Shown here: in pieces, positions 1 to 7,593 of the stretch
Position numbering within the stretch: the stretch's first letter is position 1
Layout: each line of letters begins with the position of its first letter
DNA from: an uncultured Pelagibacteraceae bacterium
GTDB taxonomy: Bacteria > Pseudomonadota > Alphaproteobacteria > Pelagibacterales > Pelagibacteraceae
Reading direction: 5' to 3'
Assembly (NCBI GenBank): GCA_902514805.1
Contig: CABXSF010000007.1
Span: 1-38,646, forward strand
DNA: 38,646 bases
The notes under the pieces: model-generated
Databases searched by the model: none
Told to the model about the DNA's origin: nothing
The model's input: only the letters and a program-made list of their open reading frames with translations
Position numbers and translations under genes: made by a program

Positions 1-1998
1 ACTTCCACCGTTAAATAATTTTGTGTAAACTTCATTAAATTTTCTATTAACCTTTCCAAAGGCCTCAAGGAGTCTTTCTCGACCTTTTTGATTAAGTTCA
101 TTAATACTTTCTTTAAGTTTGACAATAGCTGTAACTAAGTCTGATCGATCTTTTTCCATTTTTTTAATTTCAATCTCGTATTTACTTGTTTCTTCATCAG
201 CTCTTAGATTTACTGATCCTAGTTTGTCTCTCTCTCTTTTCTTTTCATCAAGCAATTCTTCTTGTGTGAGTGAGTCCGGGAGATCACTTTGATCTGTCAA
301 GTTTGAGAATTCAAAAACGTCTTTTTCTGCAAGATTTAATTCATTTTCAATTCTCTCTAACAAATCAATTCTTCTTTTTGACAGACCATCGATTGTTGCA
401 GTTGAACTCGCTTTTCTTTCTCTGATTTCTATAGAATTTTCTCTAATCTCTGAAAGCTCAAGATTTAAGGCGTTCGATTTTTTATCTGATATTTCAATTA
501 ATTTTTCATTCTCTTTTTTCTCAATTTCAGAAAGTCTTAAATTTTCAGTTAGCTGTCCTTTTTTTTCTGCTTGAGTGTTTGGTTTATTTTCTAAAAGATT
601 TAATTGACTAGATGATTTTTTTCTTCTTTCGTTAAGTTGTTTTATTGATTTGTCGGAGTTTTCAAGTAGGTTTTTCCAACTTTCAATTTCAGTATTAATA
701 ATTTTTATTCTTTCTTTTCTTTTAATTGAATCATTTTTTATGTTTTGGTTTTTGCTATAGCTTTCGGCATATTCTTCAATAATGTTTTTACATTCTTCAA
801 TAGCTTTTATAGCATCATCATTTTGGTTCTGACTGATTAAAGTCTTTACGTTTTCAAGATTATTTTTAAGTTTATCTTTAACGGAAAAAAGATCATCATT
901 AGATTTTTTTTCAGTATCGTAATATTTTGTATCAATATTGATTAAATCGTTTTTTTCCTCTTTTAACCTTTTTTCATTTGAATTAGAATCAATCGTAATA
1001 CTTTTTTCTCTATCCAAATCATTATCTATTTCAACAAGACTATTTTTAAAATTTTCAATCTCTTTTTGTATTCTATCATTTTCCTCATCCAAACTTTTGA
1101 GTTCTAAGTTTAATCTTTGGATTTTAGAAAGTATTTCAAAATTTTTTTCTTTAATGGGGGTGTTTGTTGCACTTTCACTTTCTATATTTTTTTCAATTTC
1201 ATTAATTTTATTTGTAATATTTTCAAATTCATGATCAGAGTCTTTGTTAATTTCTTTTTCTAAGGTAATTTCCTTATCTATCTCCTGTAATTTTAGAAAA
1301 TATAAACCTGCTTCAATTTTTTTTATTTCTTCTGAAATCATTTTATATTTTCCAGCTTCTTCTGCTTGTTTTTGTAAATTTGCTAATTGTTTCTCTTGTT
1401 GTCTTCTTAGTTCATCTGCTCTTTTTAAATTGTTTTCTGCAGCATTTAATCTTACTTCAGCTTCATGTCTTCTAGCATGTAAACCAGAAATCCCCGCAGC
1501 CTCCTCAAGTATTGCCCGTCTATCACTCGGTTTTGCTGTAACCAATGATCCTATTCTGCCTTGGCTTATTAATGATGGAGAGTGAGCCCCAGTTGAAAGG
1601 TCAGCAAAAAACATTTGAGCATCTTTTGCCCTTACTTCTTTCCCATTTATATGAAACTTTGATCCTTTATCTTTTTCAATCTTTCTTCTAATTTCTATTT
1701 CGGGAATATGTTTATAATTGTGTGACCCTAGACTTCCATCGTTTGATAGGTTTACAATTACCTCAGCTATATTTTTGGAAGGTTTGTTTGAAGTACCGGA
1801 GAAAATTACATCTTCCATACCTGAGCCTCTCATACTTTTTGCTGATGTTTCACCCATACACCATCTTAAAGACTCAACGATATTTGATTTACCGCAACCG
1901 TTTGGACCAACTATTCCAGTTAGACCGTCTTCAATAAGTAAACTTGTTTTATCTGCGAAAGATTTAAAACCGTTTAATTGAATTTTTTTAAATTCCAT
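1..1998 (-). CDS. smc: Smc chromosome segregation ATPase, short form (C-terminal end beyond window)
   Basis: Structural-maintenance-of-chromosomes ATPase that organises and segregates the chromosome. I translated 666 codons without a stop from the ATG at 1998 to the window edge. Residues 31-38 are the Walker A loop GPNGCGKS, followed by the usual N-terminal head to about residue 180 (FADLSTGAHSPSLISQGRIG, then AILEEAAGISG). Residues 180-585 are charged coiled coil. LGSVNLRADEE (593-603) and FNEVYTKLFNGGS (654-666) are the blocks that normally open the C-terminal head. The signature motif, Walker B and stop lie outside the window. In ordinary Smc these blocks sit near residues 980-1040 after a globular hinge; here no hinge-like stretch is visible. 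Third gene of dciA-dsbA-smc, starting 7 bases after the DsbA-like stop. Confidence 0.95.
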   Translation of the reverse strand, partial: MEFKKIQLNGFKSFADKTSLLIEDGLTGIVGPNGCGKSNIVESLRWCMGETSAKSMRGSGMEDVIFSGTSNKPSKNIAEVIVNLSNDGSLGSHNYKHIPEIEIRRKIEKDKGSKFHINGKEVRAKDAQMFFADLSTGAHSPSLISQGRIGSLVTAKPSDRRAILEEAAGISGLHARRHEAEVRLNAAENNLKRADELRRQQEKQLANLQKQAEEAGKYKMISEEIKKIEAGLYFLKLQEIDKEITLEKEINKDSDHEFENITNKINEIEKNIESESATNTPIKEKNFEILSKIQRLNLELKSLDEENDRIQKEIENFKNSLVEIDNDLDREKSITIDSNSNEKRLKEEKNDLINIDTKYYDTEKKSNDDLFSVKDKLKNNLENVKTLISQNQNDDAIKAIEECKNIIEEYAESYSKNQNIKNDSIKRKERIKIINTEIESWKNLLENSDKSIKQLNERRKKSSSQLNLLENKPNTQAEKKGQLTENLRLSEIEKKENEKLIEISDKKSNALNLELSEIRENSIEIRERKASSTATIDGLSKRRIDLLERIENELNLAEKDVFEFSNLTDQSDLPDSLTQEELLDEKKRERDKLGSVNLRADEETSKYEIEIKKMEKDRSDLVTAIVKLKESINELNQKGRERLLEAFGKVNRKFNEVYTKLFNGGS

Positions 1999-2005
1999 TA
2001 AGGAA

Positions 2006-2584
2006 TTATAACAGTTTTTCTATGGCTTTTTTTAAATTTTTAAACGATAGCGTTTTTTCAAACTTTTGGTCGTTTAAAATAAGTGTAGGGGTTGAATTTA
2101 TATCAAATTCTTTTACACCCTCGATTCGTTCGTTTAAGATAAAGGTCTCTAACTCAGTGTTAGAAAAACACTTTTCTTCATCTAGAGGTTTTCCAAATAA
2201 TTTTATAACTGAAGATAAATTTGAATTAAGTTCTTCAATCGTTGATCCTTTGGCCCACTTTTTTTGGTTAGAATATAAAAAATGCAGTATGTCTGATTTG
2301 CCATCATTGTTGCAATGAGCCAGTTTAGATGCATTTAATGCTGCCATGTCTAATGGGAAATTTCTAAATTCAATATTAATAATACCAGTATCAATAAATT
2401 CTTTTTTTAATTCAGGGTAAACTTTTTTATGAAAATCTGCGCAAAATGAACAAGTAAGAGACTCATAAATAATTAGTTTAATTTTTGCGTCTTCTCTCCC
2501 CTCAATTATTGGTTTGAAGGAAGATGCGTTAATATTTGTCTGAAATAGAACAAAAATTATTAGTACAAAAATTTTCTTAATCAT
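2006..2584 (-). CDS. DsbA-like periplasmic thiol-disulfide oxidoreductase
   Basis: Secreted thioredoxin-fold protein of the DsbA family, expected to make or exchange disulfides in the periplasm. From the start chosen here (192 aa) it opens with MIKK and a hydrophobic stretch ending near NINASS, a plausible signal peptide. The redox motif is CSFC (Cys45 and Cys48), after the strand IKLIIYESLT, and the cis-proline loop is INSTPTLIL near the C-terminus. An upstream in-frame ATG at 2608 would add eight residues (MLKCIEKK) in front of the signal; the ATG at 2584 is preferred because it overlaps the dciA stop as ATGATTAA, an arrangement seen again at uvrC. Alphaproteobacteria commonly carry such a gene between DUF721 and smc. 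Electron partner is not shown in the window, although trxB lies far to the right. Confidence 0.88.
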   Translation of the reverse strand: MIKKIFVLIIFVLFQTNINASSFKPIIEGREDAKIKLIIYESLTCSFCADFHKKVYPELKKEFIDTGIINIEFRNFPLDMAALNASKLAHCNNDGKSDILHFLYSNQKKWAKGSTIEELNSNLSSVIKLFGKPLDEEKCFSNTELETFILNERIEGVKEFDINSTPTLILNDQKFEKTLSFKNLKKAIEKLL

Positions 2585-3044
2585 TTTTTTCTCTATACAC
2601 TTTAACAAATTCTTTTAAAGAATTTTCAATTTTTTTATTTTTAATTTCCCCTAAATTAATTTTGGAATTACTTTTTTTAGGATTTTTTGGTTTTTCATCT
2701 TTCCCGTCAAAGGTATACACTTTTAATGTTGAAATTAAATCATATCCAAAAAAAGAATTAATCTTATCTATAATATTTTTTTTTGAATACTCTAATTCGA
2801 CCTCGTGACCTCTCTTAACCATTACTTCCAATACAGATTTTCTAAATTTATTAGAACTCAAATATTTTTTTGGATAACTTAAAGAAAATAGTTCATCACC
2901 AACAAACATTCTCCAATTTTCTAAAAGTTCAGAATAAATCTCTCCTTTTTGCTTCAATAATTTTTTTACTTTTGTGGGTAAAGTGTCTTTAAAGGATCTT
3001 AATCCTTGAATGACTTTAGATCTCTGATTAGAATTAAAATTCAT
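2577..3044 (-). CDS. dciA: DciA-like DUF721 protein (putative DnaB helicase loader)
   Basis: DUF721 / DciA family protein of 155 aa. Members are known or proposed to load the replicative helicase DnaB in bacteria without DnaC. The N-terminal half carries the family pattern ELLENWRMFVGDELFSLSYP, then the strand-rich stretch FRKSVLEVMVKRGHEVELEY and a helix NIIDKINSFFGYD. The last 45 residues are lysine and asparagine rich and probably disordered. It heads the dciA-dsbA-smc run. Its start codon shares CATG with the divergent mutY start, so the two genes have no intergenic space and at least one promoter must lie inside the other gene. Assignment rests on pattern and on the conserved mutY-DUF721-DsbA-Smc order; the family is weakly conserved. 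Confidence 0.8.
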   Translation of the reverse strand: MNFNSNQRSKVIQGLRSFKDTLPTKVKKLLKQKGEIYSELLENWRMFVGDELFSLSYPKKYLSSNKFRKSVLEVMVKRGHEVELEYSKKNIIDKINSFFGYDLISTLKVYTFDGKDEKPKNPKKSNSKINLGEIKNKKIENSLKEFVKVYREKND

Positions 3045-4032
3045 GGTTAAATCAATTATATCAAAAAAAATTTTATTTTGGTACGATAATAATAAGAGAA
3101 TTCTTCCATGGAGAAAAAATACCTCTAAGCATCAAAAACTTTATTTCACGTTTGTTAGTGAGTTTATGTTGCAACAAACTCAAGTTTCAACTGTTATTCC
3201 TTATTTCAAAAGATTTGTGCAAAAAATTCCAAATTTTAAAAAGTTGTCCAAAACAAATGACCAAACACTAATGAAGTTGTGGGAAGGACTGGGCTACTAT
3301 TCAAGAGCAAGAAATTTAAAAAAATCTGCAATAATGATTAATGGTAAATTTGATGGAATTTTACCATCTAATTTTGAGGATTTAAAATCTTTGCCTGGAG
3401 TTGGTGACTATACGTCTACTGCAATAATGGCTATTGCTTTCAATCAAAAATTTATTCCTTTGGATGGAAATGTTGAAAGAATTCTTAAAAGAGTTTTATT
3501 TCTGAGAAGCGATGGGGATATATCAAAAGAAAATATGCAAATTTCAAAAATTTTTTTTGGTTTATCAGAAAGAGCAAGCGATTATGCACAAGCCATTATG
3601 GAATTAGGTGCTTTAGTATGTAGGCCTACCTCTCCATTATGTGAGAAGTGTCCAATAAGTATAAATTGTATTTCATATAAACGAAAAGATTTTTCTTTAA
3701 TAAAAAAAACAAAAAAAAACAAAATCAAATATTTTGAGGCAAATATTTATATGAATGAAAATAAAATGTTGTTGGTTAGAAATAATAAATTTAACTTTCT
3801 TAAAAATTTATTAATCTTTCCAATGAACGAAATAGATAGGTCAAAATTTAACTCCTCAGCAAAAGTAAAAACAAAAATTAAGATATCTAATATAGATATG
3901 AATATTGTAATTAATAAAAATAAAATTAAATCAACAAATAAAGGCGTAATTTTAAACCGAAAGAATATAACAAGTGAAGTAATACCATCTTTTACAAAAA
4001 AATTATTTAGAGTAGCCTCAAGTAATGTATGA
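3043..4032 (+). CDS. mutY: A/G-specific adenine DNA glycosylase MutY
   Basis: Removes adenine mispaired with 8-oxoguanine in base-excision repair. 329 aa. The N-terminal catalytic domain has the recognition and catalytic segment EFMLQQTQVSTVIPYF (Glu40), the helix-hairpin-helix LKSLPGVGDYTSTAI (114-128) and the catalytic Asp141 in LDGNVERILKR. Four cysteines in MutY spacing (193, 200, 203, 209) bind the [4Fe-4S] cluster. The C-terminal NUDIX-like 8-oxoG recognition domain starts near 226 and is short and divergent, but the total length is only about 20 residues under E. coli MutY. The start at 3043 overlaps the dciA start on the other strand by two bases. Its stop overlaps the next gene by eight bases, so the pair is probably translated as an operon. 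Confidence 0.95.
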   Translation: MVKSIISKKILFWYDNNKRILPWRKNTSKHQKLYFTFVSEFMLQQTQVSTVIPYFKRFVQKIPNFKKLSKTNDQTLMKLWEGLGYYSRARNLKKSAIMINGKFDGILPSNFEDLKSLPGVGDYTSTAIMAIAFNQKFIPLDGNVERILKRVLFLRSDGDISKENMQISKIFFGLSERASDYAQAIMELGALVCRPTSPLCEKCPISINCISYKRKDFSLIKKTKKNKIKYFEANIYMNENKMLLVRNNKFNFLKNLLIFPMNEIDRSKFNSSAKVKTKIKISNIDMNIVINKNKIKSTNKGVILNRKNITSEVIPSFTKKLFRVASSNV

Positions 4033-5170
4033 AAAAATTGGAATTATCGGAGCAGGGATATCAGGATTATACATAGCTAATCTTTTTAAAAAAAATCCTA
4101 AATATCAAGTATCAATTTTTGATAAAAAAAACTCTCTTAATCTAAATGAGGGGTACGGTGTACAATTATCTACAAACAGTGTCAAATTTTTAAATGAAAT
4201 TGGATTTAACAAATTAGAAAAAAACGAAAAATTTAATCCAGAAAAAATAAATTTTTATTCAAAAAAAGATGAAGATAAAATATGTGAACTTGATATATCT
4301 GAATTTAATTCAAATGATTGTAAGTATACTACTTTAAAAAGATCTACTTTGATTAATTTTCTAAAAAAAGATTTAGAGAATTTGATCAAAACAAATTATA
4401 GTGTATCGAAAATCGATCAAGAGCAAGAAAAAATAAAACTTACTTTTGAAAATAAAGAAACCCACGAATGTGATTATCTAATTATTTCTGAAGGGGTTTT
4501 TTCAAAAAGTAGAAATCTTGTTTCAAATAAACAAGTTCAACCAAAATATAACAATACTTTAGCTATAAGGGGAATGATACCGGCAAATTCAAATATAATT
4601 GATAAAAAGAACATTTTGTTATTTTTGGACTCTGATTTTCATCATGTAATTTATCCTATTTCTCCAAATGGAGATTTAAATTTAATAGCCATAATGAAAT
4701 ATAAACTTTCAGCAGAAGAGCAGAAAAATTACTCATTGTTCAGTGATAAATCTTTTATACAAAAAATTTTGAAAAATATTCCTCAAGAAAACAAAGAATT
4801 TTTTTATAATCTTAAAGAATTAAAAATATTTCCTGTGTTTGTTAGTGATAATTATTTTGAAGTAAAAAATAAGAATATCCATTTAATAGGAGATGCTTTT
4901 TTTGCTTTTCCACCATCATTTGCTCAAGGTGCGTCTCAGTCTATAGAGGGGGCACATGAACTATTTGCTTGTATAGAAAACAATTCCAATGCTAACTTTT
5001 TTAGAAATAGGGTTAATAAAACAAAAATGGTAAATAATAGATCAAAATTGAATCAGTTTGCTTTTCATTTATCAAATCCTTTGACTGTATATCTTAGAAA
5101 TATTTTTTTAAAAAAATTAGTAAAAAATAAAAAGTTTTTAGAAAGTTATTTAGGAAAAATTTATAGATAA
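4025..5170 (+). CDS. FAD-dependent monooxygenase (PF01494 type, UbiH / salicylate-hydroxylase-like)
   Basis: Flavoprotein aromatic hydroxylase family, 381 aa. GxGxxG dinucleotide motif at residues 8-13 (IGIIGAGISGLYIA). Then EGYGVQLSTNSVKFLNEIG and the arginine-containing YTTLKRSTLINFL typical of class A monooxygenases. A mid-protein block YLIISEGVFSKSR stands where the family has DG...S..R, here SEG instead of ADG. The second FAD motif is LIGDAFFAFPPSFAQGASQSIEGA. No membrane segment is evident. Substrate cannot be read from sequence. A ubiquinone ring hydroxylase is one possibility given ubiK elsewhere in the window; an aromatic catabolic hydroxylase is another. It overlaps mutY by eight bases (ATGTATGA) and overlaps the convergent ccrM end by ten bases. 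Confidence 0.8.
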   Translation: MYEKIGIIGAGISGLYIANLFKKNPKYQVSIFDKKNSLNLNEGYGVQLSTNSVKFLNEIGFNKLEKNEKFNPEKINFYSKKDEDKICELDISEFNSNDCKYTTLKRSTLINFLKKDLENLIKTNYSVSKIDQEQEKIKLTFENKETHECDYLIISEGVFSKSRNLVSNKQVQPKYNNTLAIRGMIPANSNIIDKKNILLFLDSDFHHVIYPISPNGDLNLIAIMKYKLSAEEQKNYSLFSDKSFIQKILKNIPQENKEFFYNLKELKIFPVFVSDNYFEVKNKNIHLIGDAFFAFPPSFAQGASQSIEGAHELFACIENNSNANFFRNRVNKTKMVNNRSKLNQFAFHLSNPLTVYLRNIFLKKLVKNKKFLESYLGKIYR

Positions 5171-6240
5171 CTTTTTGACAAGAATTTTTGTCTTAAATTA
5201 TCTATTGGCACGAAAGTATTTCCTAATTCATAATGCCAATAAGTCCATCCATTACAGCTTTCAGCTCCTAAAATTGTAGCTGCAACTTTATGAATTGAAC
5301 CTTCGGTTTGATCATGTTTAATACTCCCATCAACCATAATTTTCGCACTGATTTTCTTTTTATCATCAAAAATAATGGTGCCAGGCTTAATTATTCCCAA
5401 TTCAACCAATGAACCAAAAGGTATTCTTGGTTTGGATTTATTATTTTTAAGCGTGTCTAAATAATGATCTTCTATTGGTTTTGTATTCTTCAATCTTTGT
5501 TCGGAAGCTTTGAAATAGGATTTTTCTTTTTCTATACCGAAATAATTTCTACTCAGTTTTTTTGCAACTGTTGCAGTCGTACCTGATCCTAAAAATGGAT
5601 CAAGAATTAAATCATCTTTATTTGAGGTTGCTAATAAAATTCTATGAAGTAAAGCTTCTGGTTTTTGTGTAGAATGAACCTTCTTTCCATTTTTTTTTAA
5701 ACGCTCTGTTCCATTGCAAATGGGCAAATCCCAGTTAGATCTCATTTGTAAATCATCATTCAAACATTTTAATGATTGATAATTAAAGGTATATTTTGAT
5801 TTTTCTGATTTTGAAGCCCAAATTAAAGTTTCATGAGCATTAGTAAATCTTGTTCCTCTAAAATTTGGCATTGGATTTTTTTTGTTCCAAATTACATCAT
5901 TTAAAATCCAAAACCCTAAATTTTGAATAGCTGTGCCGACTCTAAATATATTATGATAACTTCCAATAACCCAGATTGCTCCATTTTTTTTTAAAATTCT
6001 CTTACACTCACTTAACCATGCATATGTGAATTCGTCATATTTCTTGAAACTTTCAAATTGATCCCATTTATCATTTACTGCATTAACTTTTGATCTATCT
6101 GGTCTAGTTAGTTTATTTTTTAGTTGAAGGTTGTAAGGCGGATCTGCAAAAACTAAATCGAAAGTCTCATCTGGAATTTTTTTTAATTCTTTTAGACTGT
6201 CTCCGTTAATAATTTTGTTTTTTAAGTTTAACTCTCTCAT
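5161..6240 (-). CDS. ccrM: CcrM-type adenine-N6 DNA methyltransferase (GANTC)
   Basis: Cell-cycle DNA methyltransferase that methylates adenine in GANTC in alphaproteobacteria. 359 aa, beta-class order: catalytic motif IV DPPY at 33-36 (within FADPPYNLQL) precedes the AdoMet motif DPFLGSGTT at 214-222. VHSTQKPEALLHRIL (188-202) is the usual segment before it. The last 80 residues, including KIMVDGSIKHDQTEGSIHKV and NGWTYWHYE, form the extra C-terminal DNA-binding domain that distinguishes CcrM from HinfI-like enzymes. No restriction endonuclease gene is adjacent, which fits an orphan regulatory methylase. It has its own candidate promoter at 6254-6282 with GANTC sites inside it. The stop overlaps the end of the convergent monooxygenase gene by ten bases. 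Confidence 0.95.
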   Translation of the reverse strand: MRELNLKNKIINGDSLKELKKIPDETFDLVFADPPYNLQLKNKLTRPDRSKVNAVNDKWDQFESFKKYDEFTYAWLSECKRILKKNGAIWVIGSYHNIFRVGTAIQNLGFWILNDVIWNKKNPMPNFRGTRFTNAHETLIWASKSEKSKYTFNYQSLKCLNDDLQMRSNWDLPICNGTERLKKNGKKVHSTQKPEALLHRILLATSNKDDLILDPFLGSGTTATVAKKLSRNYFGIEKEKSYFKASEQRLKNTKPIEDHYLDTLKNNKSKPRIPFGSLVELGIIKPGTIIFDDKKKISAKIMVDGSIKHDQTEGSIHKVAATILGAESCNGWTYWHYELGNTFVPIDNLRQKFLSKSYL

Positions 6241-6253
6241 TTTAAAAGAAACA

Positions 6254-6282
6254 ATTAGACTCTAGGTCGGAGTCCTGGTCAA
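6254..6282 (-). promoter_or_regulatory. Candidate sigma70-type ccrM promoter containing GANTC sites
   Basis: Read on the minus strand: TTGACC (6282-6277), a 17-base spacer (6276-6260), then TCTAAT (6259-6254), each hexamer one base from consensus. Predicted start of transcription lies about 7 bases ahead of the ccrM ATG (6240), giving a nearly leaderless message. GANTC occurs at 6270-6274 in the spacer and at 6258-6262 overlapping the -10; a third copy is at 6329-6333 inside the end of rnhB. Methylation-sensitive ccrM transcription is known in Caulobacter; a similar feedback here is inferred. Confidence 0.6.
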
Positions 6283-6320
6283 CTCATGATTGAATTAATT
6301 TTGATAAATTGTGTCTTGGA

Positions 6321-6905
6321 TTATTTGGGACTCAATATATTGTGTATTGGTTTGAATGTTTTTCTATGATGTTTTGTAATTCCAAATTTTTTAATTGCTG
6401 AAAGATGATCTCTAGTTCCATAGCCAACATTTTTATCCCACAAATATGCTTTAAATTTTTTTGACATTTTTTTAATCAATCGGTCTCTTGAGACTTTTGC
6501 TAAAATAGATGCTGCAGAAATTTCTGGAATTTTCTGGTCACCTCTAACAACTGATTTTATATTTAGTTTATTAATATTAGGTTTTTTATTTCCATCAACT
6601 TTTACTATTTTAGGTTTGAATTTTAATTTTAAAATTGATCTTTTCATTGCTAAAAGAGATGCGTTTAAAATATTAATTTTCTCAATTTCTTTCTTTGAGG
6701 CAATCCCAATAGTCCAATAAGAATTTTTTTTTATATAGTTTTCCAAAAATTCTCTTTTCTTAGGAGATAATTTTTTTGAGTCTTTTACTTTTTTTTTATC
6801 AAAACCTTTTTTAAAGACTACCGTCGCAGCATATACAGGCCCAATAAGACTACCTCTACCGACCTCATCTACTCCAGCTACATTTTTTTGAGATTTATAT
6901 TTCAA
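6321..6905 (-). CDS. rnhB: Ribonuclease HII
   Basis: Cleaves RNA in RNA-DNA hybrids and initiates removal of single ribonucleotides from DNA. 194 aa, normal length for the family. The N-terminal signature AGVDEVGRGSLIGPVYAA holds the first two acidic metal ligands (Asp13, Glu14). KIVKVDGNKKP holds a further aspartate, and EISAASILAKVSRDRL is the conserved helix. YGTRDHLSAIKKFGITKHHRKTF is the C-terminal substrate-binding segment. The start at 6905 lies inside the end of the upstream uracil-DNA glycosylase gene (11-base overlap), so the two repair genes are probably co-transcribed. ccrM follows 80 bases later with its own likely promoter. Confidence 0.95.
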   Translation of the reverse strand: MKYKSQKNVAGVDEVGRGSLIGPVYAATVVFKKGFDKKKVKDSKKLSPKKREFLENYIKKNSYWTIGIASKKEIEKINILNASLLAMKRSILKLKFKPKIVKVDGNKKPNINKLNIKSVVRGDQKIPEISAASILAKVSRDRLIKKMSKKFKAYLWDKNVGYGTRDHLSAIKKFGITKHHRKTFKPIHNILSPK

Positions 6906-7551
6906 TTTTTAATTCTTCAATTTTATTCTTTATTTCTTTTAAATCTACCCAAGAAAATTTTTTTTGATCAGGCTGTCTTAATAAATAAGCAGGGTGGAAT
7001 GTAACCATAGTTAAATAAGTTTTATTATTAACAATTAATTCTTTCCAAACTCCTCTTGATTTGGAAATTTTCTCTTTATTTCCAAAAAAGGCCTCCATCG
7101 CAGTGCTTCCAAGTAATATAATCAATTTAGGGTTTATAATTGAAATATGTTTTTTTATAAAAGGTGCATAAGTATTAATCTCAACTTCATTAGGTTTTCT
7201 ATTTTCAGGTGGTCTGTAATTTACTATATTTGTTACATAAATTTTATTTCGTTTAATATTAATTGCCGCTAACATTTTATTCAAAAGTAAGCCTGCGTCA
7301 CCTACAAATGGTTTTCCCTGCTCATCTTCTTTTTGACCAGGGCCTTCACCTATCAGCATAATGCTGCTGTCATGATTACCATCAGCAAAAACTAAACTGT
7401 TTGAATTATTTTTTAGACTGCAATTTTCAATATTGGAGATTTCGTCCTTAAGTTTTTTAAGTAAATCCTCCTTTTTTTCGATTTTAACAAATCTTTTAAT
7501 AGGAGCATTAGAGAAGTTAAAAGTAGATTTGATAAAGTCGTATTTTTGCAT
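6895..7551 (-). CDS. Uracil-DNA glycosylase, family 4-like, lacking the Fe-S cysteines
   Basis: Family 4/5-type uracil-DNA glycosylase fold, 218 aa, which excises uracil from DNA. Motif A is GEGPGQKEDEQGKPFVGDAG (68-87). The mid block is YVTNIVNYRPPENRKPNEVE, and motif C is TFHPAYLLR (184-192). Family 4 enzymes normally carry four cysteines for an iron-sulfur cluster. Here Cys44 (IENCSLK) is the only cysteine in the whole protein. The positions usually Cys in the xCRPP segment and about 16 residues later are Tyr112 and Tyr128. As I recall, other alphaproteobacterial members also lack some of these cysteines, so this may be a clade trait. First gene of the UDG-rnhB pair; it diverges from the TPR gene with only 42 bases between starts. 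Confidence 0.85.
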   Translation of the reverse strand: MQKYDFIKSTFNFSNAPIKRFVKIEKKEDLLKKLKDEISNIENCSLKNNSNSLVFADGNHDSSIMLIGEGPGQKEDEQGKPFVGDAGLLLNKMLAAINIKRNKIYVTNIVNYRPPENRKPNEVEINTYAPFIKKHISIINPKLIILLGSTAMEAFFGNKEKISKSRGVWKELIVNNKTYLTMVTFHPAYLLRQPDQKKFSWVDLKEIKNKIEELKIEI

Positions 7552-7593
7552 TTTATTTCTTTTATTTAAAAAAAAAAATCATATTCTTAAAAT

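Noticed and set aside
938..1981. Three plus-strand ORFs of 87-113 codons antisense to smc
   Set aside because: They lie wholly opposite the smc coding frame, are rich in Ser/Phe/Leu as expected from antisense of Lys/Glu-rich coiled coil, and show no motifs.
2585..2608. Longer start for the DsbA-like protein (MLKCIEKK extension)
   Set aside because: It would put eight residues with a cysteine in front of an otherwise normal signal peptide; the internal ATG overlaps the dciA stop in the pattern used elsewhere.
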